64,000 nucleotides of DNA, taken from contig JALRAP010000005.1 in the NCBI GenBank assembly GCA_023262505.1, positions 1 to 64,000 of the forward strand. Direction: 5' to 3'. The translations under genes were made by a program, and so were the position numbers. Position 1 is the first letter of the stretch, and the number at the start of each line of letters is the position of its first letter. The stretch comes from Bacteroidia bacterium. GTDB lineage: Bacteria; Bacteroidota; Bacteroidia; AKYH767-A; OLB10. Positions 60,779 through 64,000 of this stretch are shown in pieces. Below the pieces are notes generated by a model that saw only the letters and a program-made list of their open reading frames with translations, was not told the origin of the DNA and did not search any database.

Positions 60779-60786
60779 TATATTTG
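60779..60786 (+). promoter_or_regulatory. Promoter -7 element (TATATTTG) of the DUF4197 gene
   Basis: Exact TAnnTTTG with TTG at 60753-60755 (spacing 23). It places the transcription start near 60792, which argues for the ATG at 60809 rather than 60791. Confidence 0.55.
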
Positions 60787-60808
60787 TCAAATGAAAAGCC
60801 ACAAAGTC

Positions 60809-61543
60809 ATGAAAACGAATCGTTTTTTCTTTGCACTATGCATTATCGCAAGCCTGTTTTCGGCGTTCAAAGTCAACGCGCAAGTCAATATCAACAACGC
60901 ACTAAACGCTTTAAACCCGAACCTCGGACAAGGCTTGTCGAATGACAAAATCGTGAGCGGACTGAAGGAAGCCTTGACCCGCGGATCCAACAACTCATCC
61001 ACCAAAGCGTCCAAGGTTGATGGCTTCTATAAAAACCCTGCTATCAAAATCCCTTTCCCGAAGGAAGCCCAGGACATGGAAAGAACACTCAAAAGCATAG
61101 GCATGCAAAAGCAGGTAGATGCATTTGTGAAATCTTTGAATCGGGCGGCTGAAGATGCAGCCAAAAAGGCTGCTCCTGTTTTCATCAAAGCCATCACATC
61201 CATGACCATTAATGATGGACTGAATATTTTGCGTGGCGGCGACCATTCTGCCACCAATTTCCTGCAGGGCAAAACAACTCCAGACTTGAAAAAAGAGTTC
61301 AGTCCGATTGTCAAATCATCATTGGCCAAAGTGCAGGTCACTAAGTACTGGAATCCATTGGCCAAAAACTACAACAAGATCCCCACCGTGAAAAAATTGA
61401 ATCCGAATTTGGAGGAATATGTCACGGCCAAAGCCATCGAGGGACTTTTCAAATTAGTCGCTGAAGAAGAGGCCAAAATCCGCAAGGACCCTGTTGCAAC
61501 GGGCTCTGCTTTACTGCAGGAAGTTTTCGGAATAAAACCTTAA
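60809..61543 (+). CDS. DUF4197 domain protein
   Basis: 244 aa from the ATG at 60809, with signal peptide ending FKVNAQ. LSNDKIVSGLKEALTRGSNN, then a helical body with VKSLNRAAEDAAKKAAPVF and FLQGKTTPDLKKEFSPIVKSS, which fit DUF4197, a periplasmic family of unknown function in Gram-negative bacteria. Its stop codon overlaps that of the convergent UspA gene. Confidence 0.87.
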   Translation: MKTNRFFFALCIIASLFSAFKVNAQVNINNALNALNPNLGQGLSNDKIVSGLKEALTRGSNNSSTKASKVDGFYKNPAIKIPFPKEAQDMERTLKSIGMQKQVDAFVKSLNRAAEDAAKKAAPVFIKAITSMTINDGLNILRGGDHSATNFLQGKTTPDLKKEFSPIVKSSLAKVQVTKYWNPLAKNYNKIPTVKKLNPNLEEYVTAKAIEGLFKLVAEEEAKIRKDPVATGSALLQEVFGIKP

Positions 61544-62427
61544 AAACGTACGGTTATTTTATCGGGATCCACTTCCGTGGGATGGATACTCAACACCGGA
61601 ATCCTGGAGTTGTTCACCACACGCGTGGCATAAGTGCCTAATAAGAATCCAGTGATGGATGGCTCTTGCTCGGTCATGATCACCAACAAATCCGCGCCCA
61701 ACTCTTCTGTGGCACGCATGGTAATTCCTGCCAAGTCGTTACCCTCCTTGTAAACGGTTTCATAATCGAGGCCATGGTTCACCACATAGTCTTCCACCTG
61801 CTCCACTTTGATTTTGAACCTTCGGATTAATTCCTCACCGCTGAAGTTGATGATGCCAAGTAATATGATTTGCGCTCCATAAAACTGAGCCAATCCAACG
61901 GCAAAAGGAACTTTCTGACGGGACTCAGCAGATTCGTCAATGGGTAGAACAATCTTTTTGAATCCTAAACCAGTGGCATGGGTTTGCACAGACAATACCG
62001 GACAAGGCGCCTCTTGAACAACACGGGACGTATTGGTGCCAAGTGAAAACTTTTGATAGCCATTAGCTCCATGTGTACCCATGATAATGAGGTCGGCCTT
62101 CCATTCATTGGCTACCTCATTTATTTTGCGGTAAACCCTTCCCACTTCGGTACGGATAGTTACAGTCAAGCCCGATTTGGCGTGCACCTCATCGGCGTAA
62201 GCCTGCAGTTTCTCGACTGAAGCAGACTCGATTTTCTTTTCGACGCCACCCAATGCCTGGCTGATTGCCGTGGTGAAAGAAACCTGCTCCACAATGTGCA
62301 GCAGTAGAATTTCAGCCTTTACAAGCTTGGCCATGAACAGACCATGCTCCATGCTGAGCTCTGCGGTTTCAGAGAAATCGAAGGGAATCAGGATGCGGTT
62401 AACGAGTTCTGGATCGGGACGTGCCAT
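61540..62427 (-). CDS. Universal stress protein, two tandem UspA domains
   Basis: 295 aa. Domain 1 (about 8-150) has the ATP-binding motif MGTHGANGYQKFSLGTNTSR (G-2x-G-9x-G-S/T); domain 2 (about 158-285) lacks it (VIMTEQEPSITGFLLGTYATR), so probably only one half binds ATP. Cytosolic stress or energy-status protein. It follows the other usp gene by 12 bases. Confidence 0.9.
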   Translation of the reverse strand: MARPDPELVNRILIPFDFSETAELSMEHGLFMAKLVKAEILLLHIVEQVSFTTAISQALGGVEKKIESASVEKLQAYADEVHAKSGLTVTIRTEVGRVYRKINEVANEWKADLIIMGTHGANGYQKFSLGTNTSRVVQEAPCPVLSVQTHATGLGFKKIVLPIDESAESRQKVPFAVGLAQFYGAQIILLGIINFSGEELIRRFKIKVEQVEDYVVNHGLDYETVYKEGNDLAGITMRATEELGADLLVIMTEQEPSITGFLLGTYATRVVNNSRIPVLSIHPTEVDPDKITVRF

Positions 62428-62439
62428 GGAATTCGGTTT

Positions 62440-63321
62440 TTATTGGATGGTGAAGGTGGTGGTATCCTTCCTAGGCATTGGCCTGATGGAAAGTACCGGC
62501 ACCTCCGACCGGTTGATGATTTCCTGCGCGGCCGAGGAGATAAACAGGTCGGTAAATCCTACCTCCTGTTGAGTCATGATCATGATCAGGTCCGATTGTG
62601 TTCTTTCGGCAACCTTCAAGATCTCGTCCACCACATCGCCACCTTTGACGAACTCACTCGTGCATTGAATGCCGGCCTCCTGAATGTGATCCGATACTTG
62701 ATCCATTTGTCTGGTGAGCTTGTTGTTGATGAACTCATCCTTGCTCTCTACAATGGTCACAATGTGGATCACGGAACCGAACATCCGGGCGATGTTGATG
62801 GCCTTGTTGACCTTCTCTTTGGTCTCCTTGGTTAAATCCAAAGGTAAAAGAATATGTTTAATTCCAAAACGGTGTTCTTTTCCTTTGATGGTGATGACTG
62901 GACAAACCGCCTCCCTTACCACACGGCTCGCATTTGAGCCCAAAATCCGCTTCTTCAATCCAACGGCACCCATGGTTCCCATGATGATGAGTCCGGCATC
63001 CTCCTCGGCCGACACGTCCACGATAGCGTCATAAATCTTGCCTTCCATGATTCGGGTATTCACTTTCACACCCGATTCCTGGCGGATTTGAGCAGCCAAA
63101 TCATCGAGTTGCTGTTTCACCCCAGCCAAATGCTGCTCCTGCAGATCGCTCTTAGAGAAGATCTTGGATTGCAAAACATTCATCAGGTCGTTGTCAATGA
63201 CATGCAGCAATGTAAGCTCAGAATTGGTCAGCTTGGCCATGTTAAAAGATTGCCTTACGGCGATGAGAGACTGCTCGCCGAAGTCGACGGGAATGATGAT
63301 TTGGTAGGTTTTATTGCTCAT
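62440..63321 (-). CDS. Universal stress protein, two tandem UspA domains
   Basis: The track starts at 63363, beyond the promoter; MSNKTYQIIIPVDFGEQS at 63321 is the natural start (293 aa). Domain 1 has MGTMGAVGLKKRILGSNASR, a full ATP-binding motif; domain 2 is degenerate (IMTQQEVGFTDLFISSAAQE). Paralogue of the next gene (shared ...VIVPIDF/IPFDF opening and PVLSI ending). First gene of the usp pair, behind the symmetric promoter at 63336. Confidence 0.9.
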   Translation of the reverse strand: MSNKTYQIIIPVDFGEQSLIAVRQSFNMAKLTNSELTLLHVIDNDLMNVLQSKIFSKSDLQEQHLAGVKQQLDDLAAQIRQESGVKVNTRIMEGKIYDAIVDVSAEEDAGLIIMGTMGAVGLKKRILGSNASRVVREAVCPVITIKGKEHRFGIKHILLPLDLTKETKEKVNKAINIARMFGSVIHIVTIVESKDEFINNKLTRQMDQVSDHIQEAGIQCTSEFVKGGDVVDEILKVAERTQSDLIMIMTQQEVGFTDLFISSAAQEIINRSEVPVLSIRPMPRKDTTTFTIQ

Positions 63322-63335
63322 TATCAGGGTTAAAT

Positions 63336-63353
63336 GTAACTTCGCAAAGTTAC
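63336..63353. promoter_or_regulatory. Symmetric divergent promoter (overlapping -7 elements)
   Basis: GTAACTT-CGCA-AAGTTAC. Minus strand -7 is TAACTTTG (exact); plus strand is TAACTTCG (one mismatch) with TTG at 63314-63316, spacing 20. It lies between the usp pair and the nucleoside phosphorylase gene. Confidence 0.55.
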
Positions 63354-63361
63354 GAAAACCC

Positions 63362-64000
63362 ATGATGAAACAGATTCCCGAATCCGAACTGATCCTGAAC
63401 CCCGACGGCAGTGTTTACCACCTGAACCTGCATCCCGAAGAATTGGCTGATACCGTAATCAATGTGGGCGACCCCGACCGGGTGGCCAAGGTGAGTTCCT
63501 TTTTCGACACAATTGAAGTCCGAAAGCAAAAGCGTGAGTTTGTGACCCACACCGGAACCTACCGCGGGAAACGCATGACTGTGCTGTCGACCGGCATCGG
63601 CACCGACAACATCGATATCGTTTACAACGAACTCGATTCGCTGGTGAACATCGATTTGAAGAAGCGTGTGATCAAAGACGAGAAAACAAGTCTCCAATTG
63701 GTTCGCATCGGCACCTCCGGTTCGTTACAGGGCGACATCCCTGCTGATGCTTTTGTCTGCTCCCGCTATGGTCTTGGATTAGATGGACTGCTCAACTTTT
63801 ATCACCAGCAAAATACCGAGGAGGAGAAGCAATTGCTGGCAGCATTCGATACTCATTTCCCCAACGAAGGTCGTTTCCCTGCCAACTACATCTACAGATC
63901 GGATGATGCCTTGTTCAATGCATTGTCGCCAGGCATGCATTCGGGTATCACGGCCTCCTGTTCTGGTTTTTATGGTCCACAGGGAAGGATGTTGCGATTG
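63362..64000 (+). CDS. Nucleoside phosphorylase (partial, 3' end outside window)
   Basis: Absent from the ORF track because no stop is reached. 213 codons are visible from ATG at 63362 (a second ATG follows directly). VINVGDPDRVAKVSSFFD and TGTYRGKRMTVLSTGIGTDN, then VRIGTSGSLQGDIP, belong to the uridine/purine phosphorylase (PNP/UDP) superfamily: phosphate-binding Arg/Gly loop at GDPDR and GTSG at the sugar-phosphate site. It splits nucleosides with phosphate in salvage. Uridine-like or mixed specificity cannot be told from this part. Confidence 0.88.
   Translation, partial: MMKQIPESELILNPDGSVYHLNLHPEELADTVINVGDPDRVAKVSSFFDTIEVRKQKREFVTHTGTYRGKRMTVLSTGIGTDNIDIVYNELDSLVNIDLKKRVIKDEKTSLQLVRIGTSGSLQGDIPADAFVCSRYGLGLDGLLNFYHQQNTEEEKQLLAAFDTHFPNEGRFPANYIYRSDDALFNALSPGMHSGITASCSGFYGPQGRMLRL

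Noticed and set aside
1-64000. CRISPR arrays, phage or transposase genes, toxin-antitoxin pairs, restriction or known defence genes
   Set aside because: None could be recognised in the ORFs or in the intergenic DNA; the repeats near 1.3-1.9 kb are too few, too long and not regularly spaced for CRISPR.

Overview
The window comes from a chromosome of a member of the Bacteroidota. Evidence: type IX secretion (T9SS) sorting domains, PorP/SprF-type and PorE-like proteins, a short (287 aa) primary sigma factor of the Bacteroidota kind, GWxTD, DUF4295, DUF3276, DUF4199 and DUF4412 families, leucine dehydrogenase, an S9B dipeptidyl peptidase, and promoters matching the Bacteroidota -7 element TAnnTTTG rather than TATAAT. 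Coding density is high and Shine-Dalgarno sequences are not conspicuous. No rRNA, CRISPR array, phage or intact insertion sequence is visible. The precise order or family cannot be fixed from this segment.

Layout. 1-188: 5' part of a small HYC_CC_PP protein on the minus strand. 189-2124: the only long gene-poor stretch, with a large hairpin, a tRNA-Ser-like 3' end with a terminator, and a family of terminator-like repeats. 2.1-6.9 kb: S8 protease lipoprotein, GWxTD protein, a GT2 glycosyltransferase without a normal start codon, and an FAH-family enzyme. 6.9-12.8 kb: a tightly overlapping T9SS cluster (adhesin with SprB/PKD repeats, PorP/SprF, PorE-like TPR/PD40 protein, single-domain response regulator). 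12.7-19.5 kb: primary sigma factor, a second large T9SS-sorted protein, PUR-family protein, ABC exporter, LRR lipoprotein, DUF983. 19.7-21.9 kb: DUF47/PhoU-like protein and a PiT phosphate transporter with an extra soluble insert. 22-29.3 kb: leucine dehydrogenase, nusB, DUF1573, yajC, ybbR/cdaR-like, coaE, MBL-fold exonuclease, nnr and the SRP RNA gene. 29.3-36.3 kb: YrdC/Sua5-like protein, GT4 glycosyltransferase, secreted M43 metalloprotease, a stand-alone bacterial nitric oxide synthase oxygenase, GT2/DUF4199 pair, AI-2E family permease.

36.4-46.4 kb: an unknown secreted protein and a beta-barrel-like protein transcribed divergently from a palindromic promoter, a CoA-transferase, and an apparent operon DUF4259-aroC-AsmA-PorE-like/OmpA. 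46.4-51.4 kb: three tandem DUF4412 paralogues, an esterase and a DPP4-type peptidase. 51.4-54.9 kb: bacillithiol functions (YtxJ-like protein, BshC) around a DUF4236 protein and a voltage-gated-type K+ channel. 54.9-59.4 kb: rimO, ftsY, DUF4295, rpmG, aminopeptidase P, rpmB. 59.4-64 kb: cinA, DUF4197, two tandem-domain universal stress proteins and a truncated nucleoside phosphorylase.

Points most worth following: the NOS oxygenase without a reductase close to bacillithiol genes; the T9SS cluster with a receiver protein fused into its translational chain; the PiT transporter with a SecDF-like insert; symmetric divergent promoters with overlapping -7 elements; the terminator-like repeat family near 1.3-1.9 kb; and the GT2 gene whose only plausible start is ATA. 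No clearly undescribed multi-gene system (for example a new defence or toxin cassette) could be demonstrated.
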